A stretch of DNA of 64,000 nt from SURF-55 sp040755195 (GCA_040755195.1 JBFMBL010000004.1:25139-89138); one strand, 5' to 3'. Shown: positions 1 to 8,591, counted from the first letter of the stretch. Notes: generated by a model from the sequence alone, not told the origin. Program-made: numbers and translations.

Positions 1-1
1 G

Positions 2-922
2 GTCGACTACCCGGGAGATGTAGACTCCTTTAACTCCCTGAACGCGTACGGCAACCGGATTAACAGCATCGCCACCTTCACGTTCCTGGTCGACGGCAGC
101 GGAAATGTCACCGGAACAACCCCGCGCGACGGCGTCGACGCCGCTGCAAGCAAGGGTATCACCCCTTTGGCCTTGATCCACAACTACCGCGGCGGGAGCT
201 TCAACGCAACCGACGCGCACAACCTGCTGTCAAGCAGCGCCAACCGGCAGAAGCTGATTCAAAACATGATCAGCATCCTCAAAACCGAGGGTTACAAGGG
301 GGTCAATATCGACCTGGAAAACGTGCCCCCCTCGGACCGCAGTTGTTACAGCGCGCTCCTTCAGGAATTCAAATCGGCGCTTGAGCCACTCGGCTTCCTG
401 ACAACGGTCTCCATTCCCGCGAAAACCGCGGACCTTCCCACGGCGGCCTGGTCGGGCGCTTTCGACTACGCGGCCATCGGCGCGTCCGCCGACTGGGTTC
501 AGATAATGACGTACGACGAGCACTGGTTCGGCGGGACACCCGGACCGATCGCCTCGCTGCCGTGGGTGGAAAACGTAATCAAATACGCCGTCAGCGTAAT
601 CCCCAAGGAAAAGATATTGCTCGGGATCCCGACCTACGGCTACGACTGGACTTCCTCCACAACCTCCATCGTGAACTATAAGTCGGTAGGTTCGTTGATC
701 AACAACTATAACGTCCAGCCGCAGTGGGACAGCACCACAGGCGCCCCGTACTTCTATTACTATGCAGGCCGTGTAAAACACGAGGTCTGGTACGAAAACG
801 CCGATTCCGCGCGCTTGAAATTCGATTTGGTTAACAAGTACGGCCTGATGGGGATCGGCATCTGGCACCTGGGCTATGAGGACGGCACGTTCTGGCAGGC
901 CGTGGCGGAAAAGCTGAATTAG
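2..922 (+). CDS. Glycoside hydrolase family 18 protein, 5' end missing
   Basis: The reading frame is open from base 2, so the start lies outside the window and about 306 C-terminal residues are visible. The sequence fits the GH18 barrel of spore-cortex and peptidoglycan N-acetylglucosaminidases (YaaH/SleL/YvbX type). The strand with the catalytic acid reads GVNIDLENV, and later barrel strands carry WVQIMTYDEHW and LLGIPTYGYDW. It ends in GIGIWHLGYEDGTFWQ, a typical last GH18 strand. Family knowledge suggests cleavage of GlcNAc linkages in cell wall or cortex. Any signal peptide or LysM domain would be in the missing part. A hairpin terminator follows about 40 bases after the stop, so the gene ends its transcript. 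Confidence 0.85.
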   Translation, partial: VDYPGDVDSFNSLNAYGNRINSIATFTFLVDGSGNVTGTTPRDGVDAAASKGITPLALIHNYRGGSFNATDAHNLLSSSANRQKLIQNMISILKTEGYKGVNIDLENVPPSDRSCYSALLQEFKSALEPLGFLTTVSIPAKTADLPTAAWSGAFDYAAIGASADWVQIMTYDEHWFGGTPGPIASLPWVENVIKYAVSVIPKEKILLGIPTYGYDWTSSTTSIVNYKSVGSLINNYNVQPQWDSTTGAPYFYYYAGRVKHEVWYENADSARLKFDLVNKYGLMGIGIWHLGYEDGTFWQAVAEKLN

Positions 923-960
923 AAGGGATTACCATAACCGCTGCAGGCCTTTACAATTTT

Positions 961-985
961 AAGGCAGCTCAATAGGGCTGCCTTT
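961..985 (+). terminator. Intrinsic terminator after the GH18 gene
   Basis: An 8-bp stem AAGGCAGC/GCTGCCTT with a 7-base loop runs into a short T tract, 40 bases after the GH18 stop codon. Confidence 0.75.
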
Positions 986-1014
986 TACTCTTATAACTTC
1001 GTGTTAAAACACAA

Positions 1015-1320
1015 TTATCCGGTTCTATCATGGTCCCCGGTTGCCACTGGATCACCGGCGTCCTCCCGGCGCAACCTGGTCTTTTTCTCCTTCGTCGCCT
1101 GTCCCAAACCGTAAATGCCGCTGGCCAGAGCGCCCAGCATAATACCTGATTTCAGAGCCTTACGCCAGGGTATGGCAGGGTCGAAAACAGCGGCGTTGGC
1201 TACATTGAGAACGGCCGCAAGGGTCAATACGACAAGCGGAACCCACTCTTTCTTCAGACCCCTCTTTTTCAGCAATTCGGTTATGTAAGCGGTCAGCCCC
1301 ATAACGATAACATCATCCAC
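1015..1320 (-). CDS. Small holin-like membrane protein
   Basis: A protein of about 101 residues with two likely membrane segments (WVPLVVLTLAAVLNVANAAV and a second near GIMLGALASGIYGLG), separated by a short polar turn and followed by a very charged C-terminal tail rich in K, R, D and E. That size and topology resemble phage-type holins, but no specific family is recognised. The GTG at 1320 is chosen because a run of G lies eight bases upstream; a TTG at 1341 would add seven residues. No lysin or other phage gene is next to it, so a prophage is not supported. It may be a domesticated holin acting with the neighbouring cell-wall hydrolase, but that is a guess. Confidence 0.5.
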   Translation of the reverse strand: MDDVIVMGLTAYITELLKKRGLKKEWVPLVVLTLAAVLNVANAAVFDPAIPWRKALKSGIMLGALASGIYGLGQATKEKKTRLRREDAGDPVATGDHDRTG

Positions 1321-1474
1321 CGGCTTTGCCCCCGTCCCCAAAAAGCCGCCAGCCCATGAGAATGGTGTTGCAACGGTCTTCCAAATAGGTGAACTCTCTC
1401 CGTTTTCTTGAAACGGTTATCTCATATAACTATATTAAGAACCTTGTATGCTAAACATTTTTTTGGCAGGAAAT

Positions 1475-1501
1475 AAACAGACTCCCGAAATCGGGAGCCT
1501 T
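1475..1501 (-). terminator. Intrinsic terminator after the ferredoxin gene
   Basis: The stem GGCTCCCG/CGGGAGTC with a four-base loop is followed on the minus strand by a T-rich stretch. It lies about 75 bases after the ferredoxin stop. Confidence 0.65.
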
Positions 1502-1573
1502 CTCTTACAATGGGCGATTACTTCAAGTCGGTCTTTTAGATTATAACGACATCTGGTTAATCAGTCGGAAGGT

Positions 1574-1771
1574 TTAACCTTCGACCCAACTGATGCAACC
1601 CGGCGGGCACGAATCGATGGCCTCCTGAATGGCGTCCTCGCCGGCTCCGGTTGGATTAAGGACCTGGGCGCAACCCAGTTCCTCATTTAGCTTGAATACC
1701 TCCGGACATATAGCCTCGCAGGTGCCGCAAGCCTCACACTCACTCGTCTCGATATAAGGGATGCGAGCCAT
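1574..1771 (-). CDS. Small [4Fe-4S] ferredoxin
   Basis: A 65-residue acidic ferredoxin. The N-terminal half holds CEACGTCEAICP, the CxxCxxCxxxCP pattern, and the C-terminal half has two more Cys (SCPPGC). This resembles single-cluster ferredoxins of anaerobes, a soluble low-potential electron carrier. The ATG at 1771 is preferred because AGGAGGT lies eight bases upstream; the longer frame to 1819 has no such site. It stands alone between terminators, so it is probably its own transcription unit. In this genome it could serve the Hdr/Flox and NuoEF-type enzymes encoded further along, but nothing in the sequence links them directly. Confidence 0.9.
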   Translation of the reverse strand: MARIPYIETSECEACGTCEAICPEVFKLNEELGCAQVLNPTGAGEDAIQEAIDSCPPGCISWVEG

Positions 1772-1921
1772 GACTGAATACCTCCTGTTTTCGAACTTAA
1801 TGGAATATAACTTGTGCATTCGCCGTAAATCTTGATACTCCTTTATCTAAGAGCTTGTCCTGACTAACTGTACAACACCATACAAGTCGGAACGGGTGAG
1901 ACCCTGACGATTCGGACACAG

Positions 1922-1951
1922 GCAAAAAAAACGGGCCAAGATAAAGCCCGT
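1922..1951 (-). terminator. Intrinsic terminator after the Cys-rich bundle gene
   Basis: The stem ACGGGC/GCCCGT with a nine-base loop is followed on the minus strand by eight T. It lies 25 bases after the stop codon at 1977. Confidence 0.8.
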
Positions 1952-1976
1952 CAGCCACCGCCCATACCGTATCGGG

Positions 1977-2438
1977 TTATTTCTTTTGGTTTGTTTGTTC
2001 TGATTGCGCATACATACCCGGCGGGTCAGCATAACCGGGTGCAGGATAGCCTGCTTCGGGATAAGGATAAGGTATTCCGGCGAAAGACCGACATTCTTTT
2101 GCACAGTTCAGGCAGACCCGGCCGCAGTGTTGCGACTCGTTATCGCGATGCCGCAGGCAATGGTTACCACAAACATCACAGATTTCGGCGCATAAGGCGG
2201 CGAGAGTTCTTGCGAACATGCTGCAGCGGGCGACGTACTTCGCGGTCAGAGTACAGATGTCCGCACAATCACGCAACAACTGAAGCTGCATCGCCCTCCC
2301 CTCGTGATGGTGACCGTATCTTGCAAGAACTGCGGTAAACGTGTTCTCGCATACGGCCTCGCATTCTTGAACGGTTCTTAACACGCGGCTGTAGGAATCG
2401 ATCGGGTAAAAAATATGCTCCAAAGAGTATTCCGGCAC
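1977..2438 (-). CDS. Cys/His-rich four-helix-bundle protein (DUF326/Csp-like)
   Basis: A 153-residue protein with repeated helical Cys motifs: CEAVCENT, RDCADICTLTAKYVARCS, LCAEICDVCGNHCLRH, CGRVCLNCAKECRSF. The spacing matches the DUF326 family, whose copper-storage members (Csp) bind Cu(I) inside a four-helix bundle; several His residues (GHHHEG, HCLRH) are added here. After the bundle comes a roughly 35-residue tail rich in Pro, Tyr and Gly, ending polar. The GTG at 2438 is used because AGGAG lies just upstream; an ATG-like start at 2471 would add 11 residues. It is cytoplasmic by appearance (no signal peptide). A metal-buffering role is inferred from the family only. Confidence 0.75.
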   Translation of the reverse strand: MPEYSLEHIFYPIDSYSRVLRTVQECEAVCENTFTAVLARYGHHHEGRAMQLQLLRDCADICTLTAKYVARCSMFARTLAALCAEICDVCGNHCLRHRDNESQHCGRVCLNCAKECRSFAGIPYPYPEAGYPAPGYADPPGMYAQSEQTNQKK

Positions 2439-2544
2439 TTTCAATTCTCCTTTCTTTCGCTGATGAACCATTATATGCCACCAGGGACCTTCGGGTTCCC
2501 GCCGGAAGTTTTAGGGACTATCGCTTCAGGTTCAACCGGGATGC

Positions 2545-2583
2545 AACCCCATAAAAAAGCAAGACTCCCGAAACCGGGAGTCT
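2545..2583 (-). terminator. Intrinsic terminator of the dnaG-rpoD-tRNA unit
   Basis: A 9-bp stem AGACTCCCG/CGGGAGTCT with loop AAAC lies 14 bases after the tRNA-Val and is followed on the minus strand by a T run. Confidence 0.8.
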
Positions 2584-2596
2584 CCTTAATCTTTTC

Positions 2597-2671
2597 TGGT
2601 GGGCGATGTAGGATTTGAACCTACGACATCTTGCTTGTAAGGCAAGCGCTCTCCCCCTGAGCTAATCGCCC
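2597..2671 (-). tRNA. tRNA-Val (anticodon TAC)
   Basis: A full cloverleaf of 75 bases with encoded CCA. The acceptor is GGGCGAT/ATCGCCC, the anticodon stem CTTGC/GCAAG with loop CTTACAA gives TAC, and the T arm is GTAGG/CCTAC with TTCAAAT. It sits 100 bases downstream of a second tRNA and is closed by a terminator. Confidence 0.95.
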
Positions 2672-2774
2672 TTTTGTTCGTCAGTTATCGGGCCGCGGAA
2701 TTATTTAAGGAATTCGCCGGGCGAATTCCTTCTTTAGTTTCCGATCTCCGACCTCTTGCATCTGACCTCTAAAT

Positions 2775-2850
2775 TGGTGGGCCCACCAGGATTCGAACCT
2801 GGGACCGACCGGTTATGAGCCGGCAGCTCTGACCGCTGAGCTATGGGCCC
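2775..2850 (-). tRNA. tRNA with anticodon CAT (Met, or Ile2)
   Basis: A full cloverleaf of 76 bases with encoded CCA. The acceptor is GGGCCCA/TGGGCCC, the anticodon loop CTCATAA gives CAT, and the T arm is CCAGG/CCTGG. The 1-72 base pair is intact and the anticodon stem lacks the three G-C pairs of initiator tRNA, so it is not the initiator. The loop CTCATAA is also usual in tRNA-Ile2, where lysidine changes the anticodon, so elongator Met versus Ile2 is left open. Confidence 0.9.
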
Positions 2851-2902
2851 ATACCATTATATAAAAAATTAAGTCCGGTCGTCAACCTGACGCCGGACTG
2901 AT

Positions 2903-3988
2903 TTACTCGAGATAATCTTTCAGCTTCTTTGATCGGCTCGGATGCCGCAGTTTGCGTAAGGTTTTGGCTTCTATCTGCCGGATGCGCTCCCTGGTTACGC
3001 CGAATTTCTGCCCCACTTCTTCCAGGGTACGGGCGCGCCCGTCATCCAGCCCGAAGCGCAGGCGCAAAACACGCTGCTCCCTCTCGGTAAGCGTTTGAAG
3101 CACCTCGTTCAACTGCTCACGCAACAGGGTGAAAGAAGCTTCCTCGGCCGGCGCCTGAGCATCCTGGTCCTCGATAAAATCACCCAGATGAGAATCCTCT
3201 TCTTCGCCGATGGGCGTCTCAAGACTCACCGGTTCCTGGGCTATTTTCATAATCTCCCGGACTTTGTCCTCGGAGATGTCCATCTCTTTAGCGATCTCGT
3301 CGGGCGTAGGCTCGCGGCCGAGCTCCTGAAGGAGCTGCCGGGATACCCGAATGAGTTTATTTATCGTTTCGACCATGTGAACGGGGATGCGGATGGTCCT
3401 TGCCTGGTCCGCGATCGCCCGGGTAATTGCCTGGCGGATCCACCACGTAGCATAAGTGCTGAACTTATATCCCTTGCGGTAATCAAACTTCTCCACCGCT
3501 TTTATAAGACCGAGGTTGCCTTCCTGAATAAGGTCGAGGAAAAGCATCCCACGCCCGACATACCGCTTGGCGATGCTCACCACCAGCCGTAAATTCGCCT
3601 CTACCAGCCGGCGCTTTGCGGCCATATCCCCCTGTTCCATCAACTTGGCCAGTTCCACTTCTTCCTCAGGTGTAAGCAGGGGAATGCGCCCGATTTCCTT
3701 TAAATACATCCGGACGGGATCATCTATCTCCACGCCCTCGGGAACCGAGAGGTCGACTTCCGCTTCCTCGGCCTGCGCCTCGGCCGACGCCTCCGAAGGT
3801 TCAAGGTCCTGAACCTCGGGCACTATGTCAATCCCCATCGTGGTCAGCCGCTCGTAAATATCGTCGATCTGGTCGGGAGTCAACTCCGATTCCTGAAGGC
3901 TATCCATGATTTCGCCGTATGTAAGTACGCCACGCTTCTTTCCCTTTTCGATCAAGCTTTCGATTTCGCCGTCCCGCGTCTCTTCCAT
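2903..3988 (-). CDS. rpoD: Primary RNA polymerase sigma factor (sigma-A/RpoD)
   Basis: A 361-residue sigma-70 factor, the short Gram-positive form. Region 1.1 (residues 1-70) is followed by an acidic linker rich in Glu and Ala. Region 1.2/2 begins at DPVRMYLKEIGRIPLL, region 2.3-2.4 reads FSTYATWWIRQAITRAI, region 3 follows, and region 4 ends with VTRERIRQIEAKTLRKLRHP, the helix-turn-helix that reads the -35 box. It directs housekeeping transcription. The start is three bases after the dnaG stop, the classic dnaG-rpoD macromolecular-synthesis pair, and two tRNAs plus a terminator follow it. Confidence 0.98.
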   Translation of the reverse strand: MEETRDGEIESLIEKGKKRGVLTYGEIMDSLQESELTPDQIDDIYERLTTMGIDIVPEVQDLEPSEASAEAQAEEAEVDLSVPEGVEIDDPVRMYLKEIGRIPLLTPEEEVELAKLMEQGDMAAKRRLVEANLRLVVSIAKRYVGRGMLFLDLIQEGNLGLIKAVEKFDYRKGYKFSTYATWWIRQAITRAIADQARTIRIPVHMVETINKLIRVSRQLLQELGREPTPDEIAKEMDISEDKVREIMKIAQEPVSLETPIGEEEDSHLGDFIEDQDAQAPAEEASFTLLREQLNEVLQTLTEREQRVLRLRFGLDDGRARTLEEVGQKFGVTRERIRQIEAKTLRKLRHPSRSKKLKDYLE

Positions 3989-3991
3989 CCC

Positions 3992-5776
3992 TCACCCCTC
4001 CTTTCCGTTCTTCGTCAGCGTTTGGAGTTCCTGCAGCAGCTGCCGCGTCCGCTCGCCGTCTTCCGTTTTTTCCGCTGCTTTCAACTCCAGCAGCAACTCC
4101 TGCCGCCTCTCACGCTGCTGTTTTTTGCGTATTAAATCCATAAAATCGATTAAAAGCGCCTCCGGCTCGCCGACGAGCCCCTCCGATAAAAGTGCGGCTA
4201 CCATTTCTTTGTCCTCTTCCTCCAGCCGGCTGAACAACAGCGGCAGCCGTATGCCTTCCTGTTCGGTTACCTCCTGCACTTTTAAATAGACCCGCCGGTA
4301 CTGCTCCTCCGAAAAAAGTCTGCCCCCACCGACCGCTTCCAAACGGGATAAAAGATCCGGCCTCTCCAATAGCACCCTGATGATGCCTGCCTCCGCCTTT
4401 TGGCGGGCATCGGCTGTATTCGGCGCATTATGCTTATTTTTAGCACTTTTGCTTTTATTTAGCCAAATTTTTTGACCTTTTTCTAAAAACCGGTCCAGTT
4501 CGCTCCGCACTATATCCCAATTCAACCCCGTGAGTTGGGCCGCTGTTCTGATCCCCTCTTCACGTTCCGCGGCCGTGGGCAATAGACCGATATTAGGAAG
4601 CATTTCGTGAAGCACCGCCATTTTGGCCGCAGCTGTATTCAATCCCTTTCCTGCCAGGTGCATCCCTTTGAAATCCAACAGGGGCATCGCGTGGGTCACG
4701 GAATTCTCCCAGGCGTCACGGCCTCCGGTTCGCAGGAAGTCATCCGGGTCCTTACCTTGCGGAATGATCACCACCCGCACCCGAAACCCGCTTTCCTGTA
4801 AAAGGTCAAGCCCCCGGAGCGTCGCCGCGGTACCCGCCGCATCATTATCATACGCAATTACCACCGATCCAGTATACCGCAACAACAGCCGCGCCTGTTC
4901 GCGCGTAAGGCTTGTTCCCAGGCTGGCCACCACGTTGCAAAATCCGAACTGGTGCGCGGTGACGGCATCGAGGTATCCCTCGACGATGACCGCAAAACCG
5001 GACTGGCGGATAGCATCCCGCGCCTGATAGAGCGCGTACAGCAGTTCCCTTTTGTTAAAAAAAGGCGTTTCCGCGGAGTTGAGGTACTTCGGTGCCGCTG
5101 TGTCTTCGAGTACCCGCCCGCCAAAACCGACCACCCTTCCCCGAGCGTCACTTATGGGGAAGATAAGCCGCCCGCGGAACCGGTCAATGAGTTCACCGCT
5201 GCTGTAGCGCACCGCCAACCCGTAGCGAAGAGCCTCTTCCCCGTTCACCTTCCGGTCACGCAGGTAACGGAGCAGTGCGTCACGCGAGGAGGGAGCGTAC
5301 CCCAGACCGAATTTTGCCGCTACTTCTCTGGTAATTCCTCGTTTTTCAAGGTACCGTCGTGCCGGTTCACCGGTCTTATCGGCAAGCTGTTGTTCATAAT
5401 ACCCGGCGGCAAGCTTGTTTACCCGCCATGCTTCTTCCCGCTCGCGTTGCCGCCGTTCGGCTCCCGGATCCAGACCGGTGCTCGGAAGCTTTATTCCTGC
5501 CCTCTCGGCCAGCCTTCCCAGCGCTTCGGGAAAGGTGAGATTCTCCCTCATCATTAGAAACTTCAAAGCGTCTCCCCCGACGCCGCAACCAAAACAGTAA
5601 AAGAACTGCTTCTCAGGTGATACGGTAAACGAAGGAGTCCGCTCTTGATGAAAAGGACAAAGCCCGGTATAACGCTGGCCTTTCTTTACGAGACGGACAT
5701 GCTCGCCTATCAGGTTCACGATGTCCGTTTGATTCAACACAGCTTCGATGAATTCCCCGGGAATATAGCCGCCCAA
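3992..5776 (-). CDS. dnaG: DNA primase
   Basis: About 594 residues, usual for bacterial primase. It makes RNA primers at the replication fork and docks on the replicative helicase. The N-terminal CHC2 zinc finger shows CPFH and CFGCGVGG. The toprim core has VIVEGYLDAV and IAYDNDAAG, the metal-binding acidic residues. A helicase-binding C-terminal helical region follows. The TTG at 5776 is preferred (AAGGTGG just upstream, and the product begins GGYIPGEF as in homologues); a GTG at 5803 would add nine residues from repeat-like sequence. It is followed directly by rpoD. Confidence 0.95.
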   Translation of the reverse strand: MGGYIPGEFIEAVLNQTDIVNLIGEHVRLVKKGQRYTGLCPFHQERTPSFTVSPEKQFFYCFGCGVGGDALKFLMMRENLTFPEALGRLAERAGIKLPSTGLDPGAERRQREREEAWRVNKLAAGYYEQQLADKTGEPARRYLEKRGITREVAAKFGLGYAPSSRDALLRYLRDRKVNGEEALRYGLAVRYSSGELIDRFRGRLIFPISDARGRVVGFGGRVLEDTAAPKYLNSAETPFFNKRELLYALYQARDAIRQSGFAVIVEGYLDAVTAHQFGFCNVVASLGTSLTREQARLLLRYTGSVVIAYDNDAAGTAATLRGLDLLQESGFRVRVVIIPQGKDPDDFLRTGGRDAWENSVTHAMPLLDFKGMHLAGKGLNTAAAKMAVLHEMLPNIGLLPTAAEREEGIRTAAQLTGLNWDIVRSELDRFLEKGQKIWLNKSKSAKNKHNAPNTADARQKAEAGIIRVLLERPDLLSRLEAVGGGRLFSEEQYRRVYLKVQEVTEQEGIRLPLLFSRLEEEDKEMVAALLSEGLVGEPEALLIDFMDLIRKKQQRERRQELLLELKAAEKTEDGERTRQLLQELQTLTKNGKEG

Positions 5777-5887
5777 ATCTACCACCTTCAAGGAGCCCGG
5801 CACTCAGTACTTAGTACTCAAAGCGGCATACCCTGCCTTACTTATTTCGCCATTCGGTCGAATTTTCCTCCTGAATGGCGATAATTT

Positions 5888-6895
5888 TTAATATACAGGA
5901 AAACCCCGCGGTATAAAAAACCGCTCGAACTGGGCGACGGCGTAACGGTCCGTCATTCCCGCGATATAGTCGCAGGCCACCCTCTCGCTCCCGAAATCAG
6001 CCACCCTGAACCGGTACTCCGACGGAAGGGCATCCGGATGATCCTTGAAGTAGTTAAAAAGATACTGGACTACATGCCTGGCCTTGGCCTCCTCGCGCTT
6101 GGCCTCCGAACCCAGGTAGACCTTGTCAAAAAGGAAGGCTCGCAGCTTCTCCATGGCACGGCTGACCTCCGGCCCCATATTCAGTTCAGGTTGGTTCCAG
6201 CTTGTTTCGATCATGTCCGTTACCATCGTGTTTATCCTTTCGCTGTGGCGGTGCCCGAGTATATCCAGGCAGTCGCGTGGAAGGTCCTCCTGCGTCAGTA
6301 TGCCGCTCCGGATGGCGTCATCGATATCGTGATTAATATAAGCGATCCGGTCGGCGATCCTGACCACTTGACCCTCCAGGGTCACCGGCTTCCTGGGACC
6401 GGTATGGGTTGCGATACCGTCCCGCACCTCAAAGGTAAGATTCAGCCCCTTGCCGTCGTTTTCGAGACATTCAACCATCCTGAGGCTCTGCTCGTTATGT
6501 TTGAATCCCGGGTACACCACCGCGAGCGCCTCCTCCCCGGTGTGCCCGAAAGGGGTGTGCCCGAGATCGTGCCCGAGAGCGATCGCCTCGGCCAGGTCCT
6601 CGTTAAGCCTCAGCGCGCGGGTGATGGTCCTGGCGATCTGGGCGACTTCGAGTGTGTGGGTCAGGCGCGTGCGGTAGTGATCACCTTCCGGGATAATGAA
6701 GACCTGGGTTTTGTGTTTCAGCCGCCGGAAGCTCTTAGCATGAATGATTCGGTCCCGGTCACGCTGGAAAGCCGTACGGATGCCGCATTCGTCTTCAGCC
6801 GCGCCGCGTCCCCTTGTATTCCGGCTGCGGCAGGCAAAAGGTGACAGCAACTTGTCTTCAAGCTCTTCCGTATACTCACGCAACCTTAACACCAT
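5888..6895 (-). CDS. dgt: dGTPase-like HD-domain triphosphohydrolase
   Basis: A 335-residue HD-domain protein of the deoxyguanosinetriphosphate triphosphohydrolase-like family. Metal ligands are visible in RTRLTHTLEV and ALGHDLGHTPFGH. A second segment ADRIAYINHDIDDA gives the distal Asp, and the opening part has IHAKSFRRLKHKTQVF, a family signature. Members hydrolyse dNTPs to nucleosides and tripolyphosphate, which affects dNTP pools. It lies directly upstream of dnaG and rpoD on the same strand, as in several clostridial genomes, which fits a replication role. Exact substrate preference cannot be read from the sequence. Confidence 0.9.
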   Translation of the reverse strand: MVLRLREYTEELEDKLLSPFACRSRNTRGRGAAEDECGIRTAFQRDRDRIIHAKSFRRLKHKTQVFIIPEGDHYRTRLTHTLEVAQIARTITRALRLNEDLAEAIALGHDLGHTPFGHTGEEALAVVYPGFKHNEQSLRMVECLENDGKGLNLTFEVRDGIATHTGPRKPVTLEGQVVRIADRIAYINHDIDDAIRSGILTQEDLPRDCLDILGHRHSERINTMVTDMIETSWNQPELNMGPEVSRAMEKLRAFLFDKVYLGSEAKREEAKARHVVQYLFNYFKDHPDALPSEYRFRVADFGSERVACDYIAGMTDRYAVAQFERFFIPRGFPVY

Positions 6896-7067
6896 TGCCT
6901 TTCCTCCGTAAGAAAACAGGAAGACGGCAAATCCGATTTTGTATTACGACCGGCCTGATCGATACCCGACAGCCGTTGGATTGTTCCCGCCATAAGAAAG
7001 ATACAGCTGTCTCTCCTGTTTTCCGACTACAAAATACCGAATTCTGAAATATGTCACAACAAGGTTC

Positions 7068-7667
7068 TTAACGCACCCTGAGCACTTGCGTGGCCCGGGA
7101 AACGTCAACCACCCTCCGGGCCAGGACCCGTGCCCGCGCCGGACCCTCGCCGTAAGTATCAGCCGCATACTGCACACAGGCCCCAAGGTGTCCGGGGTCA
7201 TCCCCCGGATGACCGTCGCCGACCACCGTCATCCCCTGGCACAGCATCATCGCCATAAGCACCTGAAGCGTCGCCTCCTGCCCGCCAAAACGGGAGGCGC
7301 CGCAAACCACTCCACCGCCGACAACGTTTAAGAGTGTTTTCTCCTTACGTAGTTTTCGGGTTTTATCCCAAAAAGCTTTAAGCGGCGCCGCCACTGTGCC
7401 GAAGTAAACCGGGCTGCCGAGGATCAACCCGTCGGCACGACTCATAACCGCAAACATTTCGTCGAGTCTGGTCCCCCTGTAGCAAGCCCCCTCGCAAGGG
7501 TTGGAACAGTGAATGCAATAAGGGACCTTCACGCCCCGCAGTCCCTCGACGGCCTGAAAATAAATGGTCTGCGCCCCGGCGATCGCGGCTTCTTCGAGCG
7601 CGCATCCTAAAAGCTCCGCCGTGCCGCCGTTCGGCCTCGGACTACCGTTTATTCCGACTACCAACAA
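7068..7667 (-). CDS. NADPH-dependent FMN reductase / iron-sulfur flavoprotein-like
   Basis: A 199-residue flavodoxin-fold protein. The N-terminal phosphate-binding loop reads GINGSPRPNGGTAELL, and a Cys-rich insert CIHCSNPCEGACY follows at about residues 52-64, close to the compact Cys motif of archaeal-type iron-sulfur flavoproteins. The flavin-contact segment LILGSPVYFGTVAAPLKAF is typical of the family. The start is TTG with a GGGGGG site just before it. The product probably moves electrons between a nicotinamide or ferredoxin donor and FMN in the cytoplasm; the in vivo partner is unknown. It forms a minus-strand gene between thpR and dgt with no clear operon partner. Confidence 0.8.
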   Translation of the reverse strand: MLVVGINGSPRPNGGTAELLGCALEEAAIAGAQTIYFQAVEGLRGVKVPYCIHCSNPCEGACYRGTRLDEMFAVMSRADGLILGSPVYFGTVAAPLKAFWDKTRKLRKEKTLLNVVGGGVVCGASRFGGQEATLQVLMAMMLCQGMTVVGDGHPGDDPGHLGACVQYAADTYGEGPARARVLARRVVDVSRATQVLRVR

Positions 7668-7757
7668 TTTTTATCCCCCCCGAAGCTTCCTTTGTAATTA
7701 TACGCGCCACTCCGGTCCAATTATCTGAAATCGCTTCGGAAGGGTGTCATCTACTCC

Positions 7758-8318
7758 TCAGAAAGAGATACGGGTCACAGGCGTATAAATCGGCCCCGAA
7801 GGGCGTAACCGGCTGGACATAAGCTCTAGCCCCTCCACTTTGACCTCGCCGATTCTTTGCGTACCGACTTCCTCTATTTTTTGTCCCAGGGCCGCGCTGT
7901 TGTTCATAGAACGAAAACGTCCTATGGTCACGTGGGGCGAAAAGGGCTTGTCGTCGGGGGAAAACCCCAAGGCTACGACCGTTTTCTCAATCAGCCGGTG
8001 CAGATCGACCAGTGGGCCGAAGTCCGCAAGCCCAACCCAGAGAACCCGCGGCTTTCTCAGCGAAGGGAAAACACCGACACCTCCCAGGGAAAGGGTGAAA
8101 CCGCGAAATCCTGAAACCTTCCGGGTTACAGCGTCAACCAGCGTCCCGACCAGGTTCCGGTCGGTATCTCCTAAGAAATAAACGGTAATGTGCAGATTCC
8201 CGGTCTCCACCCACTTCACATCGAGAGGCAGCTGCCGGAAAGACGCCCCAACCGCAGCAAGGGCTTCTTTAACGGGTGCCGGAAGTGTCACCGCCCAGAA
8301 GAGACGCAATCTGTCCAT
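7758..8318 (-). CDS. thpR: RNA 2',3'-cyclic phosphodiesterase (ThpR/LigT)
   Basis: 186 residues, normal for the 2H phosphoesterase family. The two catalytic HxTx motifs are present as HITVYFLGD and HVTIGRF. The opening RLFWAVTLPAPV is a usual N terminus of ThpR. The enzyme opens 2',3'-cyclic phosphates on RNA ends and was first known as a 2'-5' RNA ligase. There is no operon neighbour; 90 bases separate it from the flavin reductase gene, and upstream is repeat-rich DNA. Confidence 0.93.
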   Translation of the reverse strand: MDRLRLFWAVTLPAPVKEALAAVGASFRQLPLDVKWVETGNLHITVYFLGDTDRNLVGTLVDAVTRKVSGFRGFTLSLGGVGVFPSLRKPRVLWVGLADFGPLVDLHRLIEKTVVALGFSPDDKPFSPHVTIGRFRSMNNSAALGQKIEEVGTQRIGEVKVEGLELMSSRLRPSGPIYTPVTRISF

Positions 8319-8475
8319 GATGTAGTCCTCAGTCCTCAGTCCGATTTGTGTTAATCCGTGTTAATCCGTGGTTTAATCCCCGGTCGCCTATTCATCGTTC
8401 CGCATTCCGCATTCATCATTATTAATCTAAAACGAGTTCCATCTCTGTGTTCTCTGTGCCTCTGTGGTGAATGAC
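8319..8475. repeat. Short tandem word repeats, including CACAGAG-family end
   Basis: The 270-base gap between thpR and ppsA starts with degenerate tandem words: GTCCTCA twice, GTTAATCC twice, CATTCCG/CATTC words, and CTCTGTG words ending CTCTGTGGTGA. The same words recur at many intergenic sites in this window. No gene is seen here. Confidence 0.7.
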
Positions 8476-8479
8476 TCTT

Positions 8480-8524
8480 AAAAAAGTATTAACCGAAAGG
8501 TGTCTAAGACAACCTTTCGGTTTT
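8480..8524 (-). terminator. Intrinsic terminator of ppsA
   Basis: An 11-bp stem AACCGAAAGGT/ACCTTTCGGTT with a ten-base loop is followed on the minus strand by AATACTTTTTT, about 70 bases after the ppsA stop. Confidence 0.85.
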
Positions 8525-8591
8525 CAACGGCATTCTCCTGCTCCATTTTTCTAATCTATCTAATCTTAAACGGCTCCTTACACCCCTCCGT

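Noticed and set aside
1015..1320. Prophage from the holin-like gene
   Set aside because: No other phage gene, integrase or attachment site is near.
8319..8475. CRISPR array at the tandem-word loci
   Set aside because: Units are 7-10 bases and degenerate, without 24-40 base repeats, unique spacers or cas genes.
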